Assembly: GCF_024171995.1 (NCBI RefSeq)
Contig: NZ_JAMTCT010000001.1
Span: 124,001 to 188,000 of the forward strand
Reading direction: 5' to 3'
Source: Promicromonospora umidemergens
GTDB taxonomy: Bacteria > Actinomycetota > Actinomycetes > Actinomycetales > Cellulomonadaceae
DNA: 64,000 nt
Shown here: one piece after another, positions 41,955 to 51,124 of the stretch
Layout of the letters: every line of letters starts with the position of its first letter
How positions within the stretch are numbered: the first letter of the stretch is position 1
Made by a program: the position numbers and the translations under genes
Notes under the pieces: model-generated
Told to the model about the DNA's origin: nothing
The model's database searches: none
The model's input: the letters and a program-made list of their open reading frames with translations, nothing else

Positions 41955-42584
41955 ATGTCCAGCACACCGAGCGAGCCGGACCGGAACGAGCCGGACCGCA
42001 GCATCAGCACCAGGATCACCAGCGCCGTCCCGAACACCCTGACCAACCGGGCCATGGCCGTGTTCTCCCGCCGGCGGTACGGTGCGGTGCTGGATCCGCT
42101 GGTCGCCGTCGGGCATCACGGGAAGGTGACCCGGACGTATGCGCTCACCGAGCTCGGCGTCGGCGGCTGGAAGGCCCTCGACCCCGGCCTGAAGTCGCTT
42201 GCGGTGATGGCCGCCTCCGTGGCGATCGGCTGCACGTGGTGCGTGGACTTCGGCTACTGGGAGGCGCAGCACGAGCACCTGGACCCGGAGAAGCTGCACG
42301 ACGTCCCGGCCTGGCGTTCGAGCGAGCGGTTCACGGACCTGGAGCGGGACGTGCTGGCGCTCGCGGAGGCCGAGACGGCCACCCCGCCGTCCGTCGACGA
42401 TCACCTCGTCGCGCGCCTGATCGCTGCCCTCGGCGAGGAGGCCTTCACGGAGCTCGTAGCCATCGTGGCGGTCGAGAACCTCCGCAGCCGCGTCAACGCC
42501 GCGATGGGGCTGAGCGCGCAAGGCTTCAGCGACCGCTGCGAGGTCCCGCTCGGCGGTGCCCTCGCCGAGGTCGGCGAGCAGTAG
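41955..42584 (+). CDS. Carboxymuconolactone decarboxylase/AhpD-like protein
   Basis: A 209-residue protein. The CMD fold shows LTELGVGGWKALDPGLKSLA and MAASVAIGCTWCVDFGYWEA, where C-x2-C and a nearby His-like pattern form the redox site of AhpD-type proteins. This makes it a likely peroxidase-linked or alkylhydroperoxidase-like enzyme. It overlaps the sigma gene by one base (TAGTG). CMD-type genes are the standard partners (COE proteins) of ECF41 sigma factors and their usual target. Confidence 0.88.
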   Translation: MSSTPSEPDRNEPDRSISTRITSAVPNTLTNRAMAVFSRRRYGAVLDPLVAVGHHGKVTRTYALTELGVGGWKALDPGLKSLAVMAASVAIGCTWCVDFGYWEAQHEHLDPEKLHDVPAWRSSERFTDLERDVLALAEAETATPPSVDDHLVARLIAALGEEAFTELVAIVAVENLRSRVNAAMGLSAQGFSDRCEVPLGGALAEVGEQ

Positions 42585-43627
42585 TGCCCGACGACGTCGC
42601 GGCCGGCCCGCGCCCAGAGGTCGCCGAGCCCCCCGAGCCTCCCGAGCCTCCCGAGCCTCCCGAGCCTCCCGAGCCTGCCGAGCGCCCCGAGCCTCCCGAG
42701 CCTCCCGAGCCTCCCGAGCCTGCCGAGCGCCCCGAGCCTCCCGAGCCTCCCGAGCCCCCCGAGCTCGCCGACCTGTTCGAGGCCAACCGCCGTCTGCTGT
42801 TCACCGTCGCCTACGAGCTGCTCGGCGCGGCCGCCGACGCCGAGGACGTGGTGCAGGAGGTATGGCTGCGGTGGTCGGCGGCGGACCGGTCCGACGTCGT
42901 CGAGCCGCGGGCCTACCTGGTGCGGATCACGACCCGGCTGGCTCTGAACCGGCTCCGCGCGCTGCGGCGCGCCCGGGAGACGTACGTCGGGCCGTGGCTG
43001 CCCGACCCGCTCCTGACCTCGCCCGACGCCGCCCACCCGGTCGAGCGGGCCGAGGAGGTGTCGCTGGCGCTGCTCGTCGTGCTGGAGACGCTGTCGCCCC
43101 TGGAACGGGCGGTCTTCGTGCTGCGGGAGGTGTTCGACCTGCCGTACCAGGAGATCGCCGAGGCGCTGGACCGCGACGTGCCGGCACTACGCCAGACCGC
43201 GCACCGGGCCCGCGAGCACGTCCGGGCGCGGCGCCCGCGCTACACGCCCGCCGGCTCCCAGCACGCCGAGGCCACGGAACGGTTCCTCACGGCGTGCTTC
43301 ACGGGCGACCTCGCCGGCGTGCTGGCCGCGCTCGCCCCCGAGGTGGAGCTCGTGACCGACGGCGGCGGTGTCGTCCGCGCGGCTCGACGGATCATCCGGG
43401 GCGCGGACAAGGTGTCCCGTGCGCTGATCGCGTTCGCGGGCGACAGCACGATGGCGCACCTGGAGTGGGTACCCGTCGAGATCAACGGGGCGCTCGGCAC
43501 GATGGCGCTGCTCGACGGCGTGCCGACGATGGCGACCGCCGCCGAGTACGACGGCGACCGGCTGGTGCGGATCATGGTGTTCCGCAACCCGACGCGGCTG
43601 GCCGGGCTGGACCGGGTCAGACCGTAG
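42584..43627 (+). CDS. ECF41-type sigma factor with an N-terminal Glu-Pro repeat
   Basis: A 347-residue protein from a GTG overlapping the upstream stop. Residues 15-60 are 15 triplets of the EPP type (EPP, EPA, ERP). Sigma region 2 (LFEANRRLLFTVAYELLGAA, AEDVVQEVWLRWS) and region 4 (LSPLERAVFVLREVFDLPYQ, EIAEALDRDVPALRQTAHRA) follow, then the SnoaL-like C-terminal domain (residues about 225-340) that modulates ECF41 activity. The segment WLPDPLL also fits this group. The acidic Pro-rich N-terminus is unusual and may lengthen or shorten by recombination. It overlaps the convergent IclR gene by 11 bases. Confidence 0.9.
   Translation: MPDDVAAGPRPEVAEPPEPPEPPEPPEPPEPAERPEPPEPPEPPEPAERPEPPEPPEPPELADLFEANRRLLFTVAYELLGAAADAEDVVQEVWLRWSAADRSDVVEPRAYLVRITTRLALNRLRALRRARETYVGPWLPDPLLTSPDAAHPVERAEEVSLALLVVLETLSPLERAVFVLREVFDLPYQEIAEALDRDVPALRQTAHRAREHVRARRPRYTPAGSQHAEATERFLTACFTGDLAGVLAALAPEVELVTDGGGVVRAARRIIRGADKVSRALIAFAGDSTMAHLEWVPVEINGALGTMALLDGVPTMATAAEYDGDRLVRIMVFRNPTRLAGLDRVRP
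42626..42763 (+). repeat. In-frame 9-bp minisatellite in the sigma gene
   Basis: About 15 copies of a GAGCCTCCC-type unit encode Glu-Pro-Pro triplets, with two higher-order blocks ending GAGCGCCCC. Changes in copy number would keep the frame. Confidence 0.9.
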
Positions 43628-44378
43628 CGAGGTCCCCGGCCACCAGGCCCAGCTCGCGGCTCGCCTGCGGGGGTACGGACTCGCCGGGGATGCTGAGCCC
43701 GACCGCCCACGCGACGTCGTCGCGGGCCCGGCGGGGGACGAGGTGGGCGGCACAGGTGATGTCGTCGCGGAACTCGCCGTGCTCTTCGACAACGGTATCG
43801 GGACGCAAGCGAGCGAGCTGCGCGTCGAGCGACCGGATGTCGGAGGCGGTGCGCGCGGTGAACTTGCGCATCCCGGCGTCCACCACCAGCTCGTAGCGTT
43901 CCCGGCGGGAGATGCCGAGCAGCAGCGCCTTGCCGAGCGCGGTGGCGTGCGCGGAGACGTCGAGCCCGCGCTCCAGGTCCTCCAGGTACGGCGAACCGGG
44001 GGCCTCCGCGTAGTCGACGACGACCACCCGGCCTGCGCTGATGCGCCCGAGGTACGCGCTGTAGCCGGTGCTCTGGGCCAGGTGGCGCAGCACCTCACGG
44101 GTGTCGGGACCCCGGCCGAGCGAACCGAGCTGTTCGTAGAACCGCTGGCTCACCTGCTCGCCGACGTCGTACGTGCCGTCCTTGAGCCGGGTGACGTACC
44201 CCTTGTACGCGAGCGTGCGTACGAGGTGGTACGTGGTGGAGAGGTTGAGGCCGCTGCGGCGGGCTATCGCCTTGACCGGCAGGCCGGGAGAGCTGGTCAC
44301 GACCTCGAGCACCCGAAAGGCGCGGGCCACGCTCTGCACCAGGTCGTCCGGGCGTTCCCGGTCGGCGTCCAGAGTCAC
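43617..44378 (-). CDS. IclR-family transcriptional regulator
   Basis: A 253-residue protein from a GTG. The winged helix (SVARAFRVLEVVTSSPGLPV then IARRSGLNLSTTYHLVRTLA) is followed by the IclR effector domain (SGYSAYLGRISAGRVVVVDY, HATALGKALLLGISRRERYE, DDVAWAVGLSIPGESVPPQA). It is divergent from the P450 gene across 322 bases, so it may control it. Its 3' end overlaps the convergent sigma gene. Confidence 0.88.
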   Translation of the reverse strand: MTLDADRERPDDLVQSVARAFRVLEVVTSSPGLPVKAIARRSGLNLSTTYHLVRTLAYKGYVTRLKDGTYDVGEQVSQRFYEQLGSLGRGPDTREVLRHLAQSTGYSAYLGRISAGRVVVVDYAEAPGSPYLEDLERGLDVSAHATALGKALLLGISRRERYELVVDAGMRKFTARTASDIRSLDAQLARLRPDTVVEEHGEFRDDITCAAHLVPRRARDDVAWAVGLSIPGESVPPQASRELGLVAGDLATV

Positions 44379-44700
44379 GTGGCCCCCTCGTTCGTCGGCT
44401 CGTGGCCGGCGGTCGTTCCGACTGAAATTGTCCCGCCCGGATGGGTCTCGACAGGGTCGATCGAGGGTGCGACAGTGTGTGTGCCCTCGCAGTCATCGTA
44501 GCCACGGGCGCAGCCGAGGTCACGATGCTGGTTGGAACACGGGTGGGTTCACCCTGGGCGGTCGACGACGATGCACAGATACGGCGAATCCATGAATTTA
44601 CCTGAACCGGGTTATATCGGGCAAGTGCCCGACGGGCTCTCGGGCCGCAGGCACGGGCCGGCCTCCCTCTCCGAGAAGGCCGGCCACCTTGCTCGGTGAC
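44379..44700. other. Intergenic region between iclR and the P450 gene, with a hairpin
   Basis: It holds motif R2 (44444-44463) and a hairpin in which GGCCGGCCT (44656-44664) pairs with AGGCCGGCC (44677-44685), 15 bases ahead of the P450 start, so possibly a leader attenuator. A TATAT element near 44610 could be a -10. No gene was seen. Confidence 0.5.
44444..44463. repeat. Dispersed motif (R2), intergenic copy
   Basis: GGTCTCGACAGGGTCGATCG resembles R1 in hutH at 16 of 19 positions. It lies in the iclR-P450 intergenic region. Confidence 0.55.
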
Positions 44701-45966
44701 ATGCGCGGCACGCAGGACCGTCCCTGGCCGAGTGCCCGGCCCGTCCGGCTCAGCGAGGTCTCGCGCCTGAAGCCGCTGGTGCGCGCGTCGGCGATGCAGG
44801 ACCCGCGCGAGTTCTACGACGAGCTCCAACGCGAGTGGGGCGAGGTGGCCCCCGTCGACCTGGAGCCGGGTGTCCCGGCGTGGCTGGTGATGGGGCAGCG
44901 GCTCGTCTACGACGTCATGCGCAACGAGCACCTCTTCGCCACCGACCCGCGGACCTGGAACGGGCACGCACGCGGCGGCCTGCCCGCGACGTCAGGCCTG
45001 CGCCCGGTTCTCACGTCACAGGAGCGGTTCGCCGCCAACTACACCGACGGCGCGCTGCGCCAGCGCCTGCGCGAACCGCTCGACGACGCGTTCGAGCAGC
45101 TCTCCGAGGGCATCACCGCCGCAAAGGTGCGCTCCTTCTGCAACCTGCTCATCGACCGCTTCGAGGACCGCGGCCGCGCTGACCTCATGCTCGAGTACGC
45201 GTCGGTGATCCCGTTCCTCGTCATCGCCGACATGATCGGGTTCGACCCGGAGGACGGGCAGCGCCTGTTCGACCTGACCCGCAGGGTCGCCGGGGGCGGT
45301 ACCGACGCTGCGCCCGCCGTGGTCGAGGTCGACCGCCTGCTCGGCGACCTCGTGGCGGTCCGTCGCCGGGTCCCGCAGCGTGACCTCGCGAGCTCCCTCG
45401 CCGCGCACCCGAACATGCGGGACGACGTCGAGGTGGCCCACACCCTGCTGATCGTCGCCTACTCGGGGAACCTGACGCTGACGGCCTGGGTGGCGCAGAC
45501 CCTGCTGCTGACCCTCACCGACTCACGGTTCTCCGGCCGGCTGCACGGCGGCCGCATCGACCTGGACAACGCGATGGACGAGGTGCTCTGGCGCTCCACC
45601 CCGACCATCAACACCCTGCCCCGCTTCGCCCGGCAGGACATCGTGCTGGACGGCAAGCACATCGCGGCCGGCGACCCGCTCGTCCTGGCGATCCACGCCG
45701 CGAACACCGACCCGCGGATGGACACGGGCGACCCGTGGGACCACGTCGGCAGCCGCGCCCACGTGTCGTTCGGCACCGGGCCGCACGCGTGCCCGGCGCC
45801 CCGCACGGCCCGCGTGATCGCCCGGATCGCCGTCGAGACGATCCTGCGCAGGCTCGACGTCGTGCTGCGGATCCCCGCCTCCGAGGTCACCTGGGACCAG
45901 ACGCTGTGGATCCGTCAGCCCGTGCGCCTCCCGGTCACCTTTCCGCCGCCCATGGTGTCGGCATAG
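44701..45966 (+). CDS. Non-canonical cytochrome P450 (CYP157-like)
   Basis: About 421 residues from the ATG at 44701 (a TTG 12 bases upstream is possible). Heme-binding HVSFGTGPHACPAPRTARVI supplies the Cys ligand. The K-helix reads NAMDEVLWRSTP, where the ExxR glutamate is replaced (E-V-L-W-R instead of E-E-L-L-R), and the I-helix IVAYSGNLTLTAWVAQ lacks the acid-alcohol pair. These changes are known from CYP157 enzymes of actinomycetes, whose substrates are mostly unknown. No ferredoxin gene is adjacent. It is divergent from an IclR gene. Confidence 0.82.
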   Translation: MRGTQDRPWPSARPVRLSEVSRLKPLVRASAMQDPREFYDELQREWGEVAPVDLEPGVPAWLVMGQRLVYDVMRNEHLFATDPRTWNGHARGGLPATSGLRPVLTSQERFAANYTDGALRQRLREPLDDAFEQLSEGITAAKVRSFCNLLIDRFEDRGRADLMLEYASVIPFLVIADMIGFDPEDGQRLFDLTRRVAGGGTDAAPAVVEVDRLLGDLVAVRRRVPQRDLASSLAAHPNMRDDVEVAHTLLIVAYSGNLTLTAWVAQTLLLTLTDSRFSGRLHGGRIDLDNAMDEVLWRSTPTINTLPRFARQDIVLDGKHIAAGDPLVLAIHAANTDPRMDTGDPWDHVGSRAHVSFGTGPHACPAPRTARVIARIAVETILRRLDVVLRIPASEVTWDQTLWIRQPVRLPVTFPPPMVSA

Positions 45967-46031
45967 CCGCCGCACGTGCCCGGATCCGCGAGGTCAGGCG
46001 GTAGGTTGCGCACGTGAACGAGGAGGCTCAG

Positions 46032-47657
46032 ATGCGCATCGGTATCCCGGACGACGGCGGGCCGCTCGTGCCCGCCACCCCGACGACCACCGCCCGGCTG
46101 GTCGGTCTCGGCTACGACGTCTCCGTCGCCACCGGCGCCGGCGCCGGGGCGGGCTTTCCGGACACGGCGTACGAGGCAGCGGGCGCCGTCGTCGTGCCCG
46201 ACGGCGAGGCATGGTCCGCCGACGTCGTGGCGATCACCCGGGCGCCCGACGTGCTGGCCGCGTCCGGCCCCGCGGGACTGCGACCGGGCGCGCGCGGCCC
46301 GGACGGGCTGCGGATCGGAGCGGTCCTGATCGCGCAGATCGCTCCCGCCGCACGCCCCGACCTGGTGCGCGCGCTCGCCAACCGCGGCGTCACCGCCTTC
46401 GCCCTTGACGCCGTGCCGCGCATCTCGCGGGCGCAGTCGCTCGACGTGCTGAGCGCCCTGTCGAACGTCGCGGGGTACCGCGCGGTGGTCGAGGCGGCCG
46501 CCGAGTTCGGCGGCATGTTCTCCGGCCAGGTCACCGCGGCAGGCACCACCCCACCGGCGAACGTCTTCGTCATCGGCGCGGGCGTGGCCGGGCTCGCCGC
46601 CATCGGCGCGGCAGGCAGCCTCGGCGCACAGGTGCGCGCCTTCGACGTCCGGCCAGAGGTCGCGGAGCAGATCGAGTCCATGGGCGCGACCGTCGTCCGG
46701 GCCGACGACGCCGCGCAGCAGGTCAGCGCCGACGGCTACGCCTCAGCGCTCACCACCGACCAGGAGGCGGCGGCGCTGCGCGCGTACGCCGTCGAGACCG
46801 CCGCCGCCGACATCGTCGTCACGACGGCCCTCGTGCGCGGCACCGCGCCCACCACCATCACCGCCGAGATGGTCGCGAACATGCGGCCGGGAAGCGTGAT
46901 CGTCGACCTCGCGGCACCGGGCGGCGGCAACTGCGAGCTGACCGTGCCGGGGGAGCGGGTGGTCAGCGCCAACGGCGTCGTGGTCCTCGGCTACACGGAC
47001 CTGCCCGACCGCATGCCACGGCACACCTCCGAGCTGCTCGGCACGGCGGTCGCCAACCTGGTCCAGCTCGGCACGCCGAACCGCGACGGCCGCCTCGCGC
47101 TCGACCCGGACGACGTCGTCGTGCGCGGCATGACCGTCGCCGCCCGCGGCGAGGTGCTGTGGCCGCCTCCGCCGGTGGCGGTGTCTGCGCCGGCGTCACC
47201 GGTCAGGCCGGCCTCGGCGGTCGAGCCCGCCGAGACCGCGCCAGGGTCCCGACAGGCTCGACCGACGGGGGCCGGGTCGCGACAGGCCCATCCGGCGACG
47301 CGGGCCGTGCTGCTCGGGCTCGGCGCAGTGCTCGCCGCGCTCGCCGTGGCCGCGTCACCCGCCGACCAGGTCGCACACCTCACCGTGCTGGCGCTCGCCG
47401 TCGTGGTCGGGTTCTACGTGATCTCGCACGTCAGCCACGCCCTGCACACTCCGCTGATGTCCCAGACCAACGCCATCTCCGGCATCATCCTCGTCGGTGG
47501 GATGCTGCAGATCGGCTCGTCCGACCCGGTGGTGACGACGCTGGCCGTGCTGGCGTCCGCGGTCGCGAGCATCAACATCTTCGGCGGGTTCCTCGTGACC
47601 CACCGCATGCTCGGGATGTTCCGCAGGGGCGCCCCGACCGACGGGAGCGGCCGATGA
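46032..47657 (+). CDS. pntA: NAD(P) transhydrogenase alpha subunit
   Basis: A 541-residue protein; the ATG at 46032 follows GAGGAGG. The NAD(H)-binding domain I is present ([60 protein letters not shown]), followed by a Pro/Ala-rich linker encoded by two R repeats. Three or four membrane helices ([31 protein letters not shown]) complete it. The domain order is that of E. coli PntA, fusing domain I and the first membrane part. It couples hydride transfer from NADH to NADP+ to proton entry. It overlaps pntB by ATGA. Confidence 0.93.
   Translation: MRIGIPDDGGPLVPATPTTTARLVGLGYDVSVATGAGAGAGFPDTAYEAAGAVVVPDGEAWSADVVAITRAPDVLAASGPAGLRPGARGPDGLRIGAVLIAQIAPAARPDLVRALANRGVTAFALDAVPRISRAQSLDVLSALSNVAGYRAVVEAAAEFGGMFSGQVTAAGTTPPANVFVIGAGVAGLAAIGAAGSLGAQVRAFDVRPEVAEQIESMGATVVRADDAAQQVSADGYASALTTDQEAAALRAYAVETAAADIVVTTALVRGTAPTTITAEMVANMRPGSVIVDLAAPGGGNCELTVPGERVVSANGVVVLGYTDLPDRMPRHTSELLGTAVANLVQLGTPNRDGRLALDPDDVVVRGMTVAARGEVLWPPPPVAVSAPASPVRPASAVEPAETAPGSRQARPTGAGSRQAHPATRAVLLGLGAVLAALAVAASPADQVAHLTVLALAVVVGFYVISHVSHALHTPLMSQTNAISGIILVGGMLQIGSSDPVVTTLAVLASAVASINIFGGFLVTHRMLGMFRRGAPTDGSGR
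47245..47293. repeat. Two copies of the dispersed motif (R3) in the PntA linker
   Basis: GGTCCCGACAGGCTCGACC (47245) and GGTCGCGACAGGCCCATCC (47275) are 30 bases apart and encode the repeated residues GSRQARP and GSRQAHP in the inter-domain linker. Confidence 0.6.
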
Positions 47658-49057
47658 CCGTCGAGTCCATGGTCCAGGCCGTCTACCTCGTGGCGGCGGT
47701 GCTGTTCGTCCTCTCCCTGGCCGGGCTGTCGAAGCAGGAGACCGCACGGCGCGGCGTGCTGCTCGGCATGACCGGCATGGGGCTCGCCCTTGCGGCGACC
47801 GTAGCGCTCGCGCTGGACCGGTCCGAGCGGCCCGTCGGCCAGACGGCGGGCCTGATCCTCCTGGTGCTCGTGGTGGGCGCCGCCGTGGGCACGTGGCGGG
47901 CGCGGACCGTCGAGATGACGCAGATGCCGGAGCTCATCGCGCTGCTGCACTCGTTCGTGGGCGCGGCGGCGGTGCTCGTGGGCCTCGGGTCCTACCTGTC
48001 CGAGCCGGCGGGGTCCGGCGGTGCGGTGCACCTCGTCGAGGTGTTCCTCGGCGTGCTGATCGGGGCCGTGACGTTCACCGGCTCCGTGGTGGCGTTCGGC
48101 AAGCTGTCTGGACGGCTGAGGTCGTCGCCGCTGATGCTGCCCGGCCGCAACTGGCTCAACCTGGCGGCCGTCGTCGCGTGCGGCGGGCTGCTCTGGTGGT
48201 TCCTCGCGGCGGGCACTGCGGGCCTGGTCCCGCTGCTGCTCATGACGGTGGTGGCGCTGGCGCTGGGCTGGCACCTGGTGGCGGCGATCGGCGGGGGCGA
48301 CATGCCCGTCGTCGTCTCGATGCTGAACTCCTACTCCGGGTGGGCGGCCGCCGCGGCGGGGTTCATGCTGGGCAACGACCTGCTCATCATCACGGGTGCG
48401 CTCGTCGGGTCGTCCGGTGCGATCCTCAGCTACCTCATGTGTCGCGCGATGAACCGGTCGTTCGTGAGCGTGATCCTTGGCGGGTTCGGTACCGGTCCCG
48501 GCGTCGCGGCGGCGGGCGGTGACGCCGAGCAGGGCACCCATCGCGAGACGACGGCGCTCGAGGTGGCCGACCGGCTGACCGCCGCCCGGTCCGTGATCGT
48601 CGTGCCGGGCTACGGCATGGCCGTGGCGAAGGCCCAGTACCCCGTGGCGGACCTGGTGGCTCGGCTCACGGCCCGCGGGACCGTCGTGCGGTTCGGTATC
48701 CACCCGGTCGCCGGCCGGCTGCCCGGGCACATGAACGTGCTGCTCGCCGAGGCCAAGGTGCCCTACGACCAGGTGCTCGGCATGGACGAGATCAACGGCG
48801 ACTTCGGCAGCACCGACGTCGTGCTCGTGATCGGCGCCAACGACACCGTGAACCCGGCGGCCCAGGACGACCCTGCGTCGCCCATCGCGGGCATGCCGGT
48901 GCTCGAGGTGTGGCAGGCTCGTGAGGTGGTCGTCTTCAAGCGATCCATGGCGACGGGCTACGCGGGGGTACAGAACCCGTTGTTCTTCCGTGAGAACACC
49001 GCCATGCTGTTCGGAGATGCGAAGGACCAGGTGGAGCTCATAGTTCAGGCGCTATGA
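47654..49057 (+). CDS. pntB: NAD(P) transhydrogenase beta subunit
   Basis: A 467-residue protein overlapping pntA (ATGA). The first 260 residues form nine or so membrane helices ([40 protein letters not shown]). The NADP(H)-binding domain III follows ([79 protein letters not shown]). It is the proton channel and NADP site of the transhydrogenase. Length and motifs are complete. Confidence 0.95.
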   Translation: MTVESMVQAVYLVAAVLFVLSLAGLSKQETARRGVLLGMTGMGLALAATVALALDRSERPVGQTAGLILLVLVVGAAVGTWRARTVEMTQMPELIALLHSFVGAAAVLVGLGSYLSEPAGSGGAVHLVEVFLGVLIGAVTFTGSVVAFGKLSGRLRSSPLMLPGRNWLNLAAVVACGGLLWWFLAAGTAGLVPLLLMTVVALALGWHLVAAIGGGDMPVVVSMLNSYSGWAAAAAGFMLGNDLLIITGALVGSSGAILSYLMCRAMNRSFVSVILGGFGTGPGVAAAGGDAEQGTHRETTALEVADRLTAARSVIVVPGYGMAVAKAQYPVADLVARLTARGTVVRFGIHPVAGRLPGHMNVLLAEAKVPYDQVLGMDEINGDFGSTDVVLVIGANDTVNPAAQDDPASPIAGMPVLEVWQAREVVVFKRSMATGYAGVQNPLFFRENTAMLFGDAKDQVELIVQAL

Positions 49058-49132
49058 CTAGGCTGGTCCCTGCGTCACGGTGCTGTCTTTTGCATTCGGG
49101 TCGTCATGTGTGGGTGAATTGAAGGTGACGCG

Positions 49133-49163
49133 CTGACATGGCGCGGTAACGAGTTGGTATAAC
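49133..49163 (+). promoter_or_regulatory. Candidate housekeeping promoter of the small membrane-protein gene
   Basis: CTGACA (49133-49138) and TATAAC (49158-49163) are 19 bases apart, 47 bases ahead of the gene start, in an AT-richer gap. Confidence 0.5.
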
Positions 49164-49210
49164 GGGGTGCGCCAGGAAAGCCCGGTGCTGTCCCTCAGTG
49201 CGGAGGCCGA

Positions 49211-49639
49211 GTGTTGACACGCTCTCTCGTGATCGGAACGGTCACGATCGTGGGGTTCCTGGTGCTTGTCGCGACCACTGAGCTCTTCTATTTCGGACCC
49301 CCCGATGGCGCCCAGAACGGCGGCGAGGTCTTCGCCTCGCTCGGTGGTGCGGCCCTCACGCTGCTCACCTGGGCCGGCGTCGGCTGGTGCGTCGCGCGGA
49401 CAGCGCGAGCCCTGCGCCTGACCCGCTTCTCGGTGCTCGTCGGCATGGTCGGGCCGGTGGCGGCGATCGTCGCCTTCGCCGTGACGATCGACCTGGACGG
49501 CTGGGCCACCGGGTTCGGTGCGCTGTCGTTCGCCGCGGCGTCGGCCGGCGTGCTGGCGACGCTCCGACGTCGGCGTCCCGCCCAGGCCGGCGCGGTGTCC
49601 AGCCCGGAGAGCCACCCTGCGATCCAGCTGCCCGCCTAG
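49211..49639 (+). CDS. Small integral membrane protein of unknown function
   Basis: A 142-residue protein from a GTG with GGAGG ahead. It has four hydrophobic segments: TVTIVGFLVLVATTELFYFG, ASLGGAALTLLTWAGVGWCV, FSVLVGMVGPVAAIVAFAVT and FGALSFAAASAGVLATL. The loop after helix 1 and the tail (AQAGAVSSPESHPAIQLPA) are polar. No family was recognised. It lies between pntB and the convergent condensation-fold gene. Confidence 0.7.
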   Translation: MLTRSLVIGTVTIVGFLVLVATTELFYFGPPDGAQNGGEVFASLGGAALTLLTWAGVGWCVARTARALRLTRFSVLVGMVGPVAAIVAFAVTIDLDGWATGFGALSFAAASAGVLATLRRRRPAQAGAVSSPESHPAIQLPA

Positions 49640-49669
49640 CTCCTTGGTCCTCTCACAGCGAGGGTGGGG

Positions 49670-51124
49670 TTACCAGAAGCGGGTCGGGAGGGCGTAGCGG
49701 GCGTACACGGCCTCCACCGCCGCCCGTACCTGACCGGGCTCGCCGAGCCGTTCGTCGTCCAGCCCGAGCACCACGAGCGTCGCCACGCCGTCGTGCTCCG
49801 ACCACCAGGAGTCCAGGCCGCCGCGCATCTGACGCAGCCGCCCGCGGGTCAGGCTCTGCGTGACGCCCCGCATCAGCACGCTGGAGGCTGGCACGCCCAG
49901 CGGCGCCGCGAAGGTCGCTGGCAGCCTGCCCAGGTTCGAGGCCAGGCACAGCGGTGCGGTGGCATCGCGCGCGGCGTGCCTGGCGACGGCGTCGGGCACC
50001 ATCTGCAGGAGGGGCTTCAGCGGGCCGAGCGCGTCCACCCGCGTGCCGGACGCCAGGCCCCGGAACGCGGCCGCGACACCGGCCCGGATCTGCCCCATGT
50101 CGGCCACCGCCCCGGCCCGCTCCGGTGCCGGTGTCACCGTGGTGTCGACGGCGACGGAGACGCCGGACGTCGCGTTGGACCGTAGGTCGTCCTTGCCGCG
50201 GAGGCTGACGGGCACGGAGACGCGCACCGGCATGCCGGCCGTCGCGGCGCCGGCGGCGAGCAGGATCTCCGTGCACACCGCGATCAGGAGGCTGTTCGCC
50301 GTACCGCCGGCCGCGTGGGCCGCACGGTGCCAGGTGGAGGCATCGGTGTCGACCACGACGACCGGAGGGTTGGCCGGCTGCGCGTCGTCGGTGCGGGCGG
50401 CCGGCCGGGGCCGGTCCGCCGACTGCTGCGCCAGCACCGGCGGCACCGGGCCCTGCCGGGCCGCGTGCCGCAGACCAGCGACGGCCGCGCGGGCCTGGCC
50501 GGTGGCGTCGCGCAGGTCGGCCACCAGCCCGGTGCGGATACGTTCGTCCTCCCTCGGCAGGCGGCGGGTGCCGGACGCCGAGGCGAACACCCCGGCGTCG
50601 TCCGCCCTGAACCCCGCGGCGGCGACGGCGGCCTGGAGCGCGCCCACGTGCATCCCGCCGTCGGCCACCACGTGCGACGTCACGTAGCTGAGCACGCTTC
50701 TGCCGCTCACCGTCGGCGCCGCCGCGAGGGCCCAGGTGGGGCCGTGCTCCGGGTCCAGGTTCGCCTGGGCCTGCCGGTCCGCCCAGGTGAGCACCGCGTC
50801 GTCACGCACGGGGGTGGACTCGACCAGCGGGTCGAGCGACATGCTGGAGAGGGACCAGCGGTCCCGGGCGCCTGGAAGGCGGCCCGGCCGGACCACGCGC
50901 TGCAGCGGCCCGTCCGCGAGGGCGCGGTGCAGCGCGCGCACGGCGTCGGCGTCCAGCGGTGCGGGCAGCCGCCAGACGGTCTGGTTCACCACCGCGACCC
51001 CGAGCACGCGCCGGGTGCGCAGAAAGAGGTCGTCGTCATAGGTGAGGCGGTTGCTGGCCGCGGGGTCGCTGGTGGTCGCTGGGCTGGTCACGGGGCCTCC
51101 GGTGCGGGGAAGGGTGGCGGTCAC
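49670..51124 (-). CDS. Stand-alone condensation-fold acyltransferase, type 1 (protein P1)
   Basis: A 484-residue protein from a GTG that overlaps the preceding gene's stop (GTGA). The active-site motif H151-VVA-D155-G (SHVVADGG) is the HxxxD of the condensation/chloramphenicol-acetyltransferase superfamily, at the expected place near the end of the first half-domain. The second half shows ANSLLIAVCTEILLAAG, MPVRVSVPVSLRGKDDLRSN and LCLASNLGRLP, like PapA5/WS-DGAT-type acyltransferases. It is a paralogue of the next gene (YDDDLFLRTRR against FADDMFLRRHD). No carrier or adenylation domain. The substrate is unknown. Confidence 0.75.
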   Translation of the reverse strand: MTATLPRTGGPVTSPATTSDPAASNRLTYDDDLFLRTRRVLGVAVVNQTVWRLPAPLDADAVRALHRALADGPLQRVVRPGRLPGARDRWSLSSMSLDPLVESTPVRDDAVLTWADRQAQANLDPEHGPTWALAAAPTVSGRSVLSYVTSHVVADGGMHVGALQAAVAAAGFRADDAGVFASASGTRRLPREDERIRTGLVADLRDATGQARAAVAGLRHAARQGPVPPVLAQQSADRPRPAARTDDAQPANPPVVVVDTDASTWHRAAHAAGGTANSLLIAVCTEILLAAGAATAGMPVRVSVPVSLRGKDDLRSNATSGVSVAVDTTVTPAPERAGAVADMGQIRAGVAAAFRGLASGTRVDALGPLKPLLQMVPDAVARHAARDATAPLCLASNLGRLPATFAAPLGVPASSVLMRGVTQSLTRGRLRQMRGGLDSWWSEHDGVATLVVLGLDDERLGEPGQVRAAVEAVYARYALPTRFW

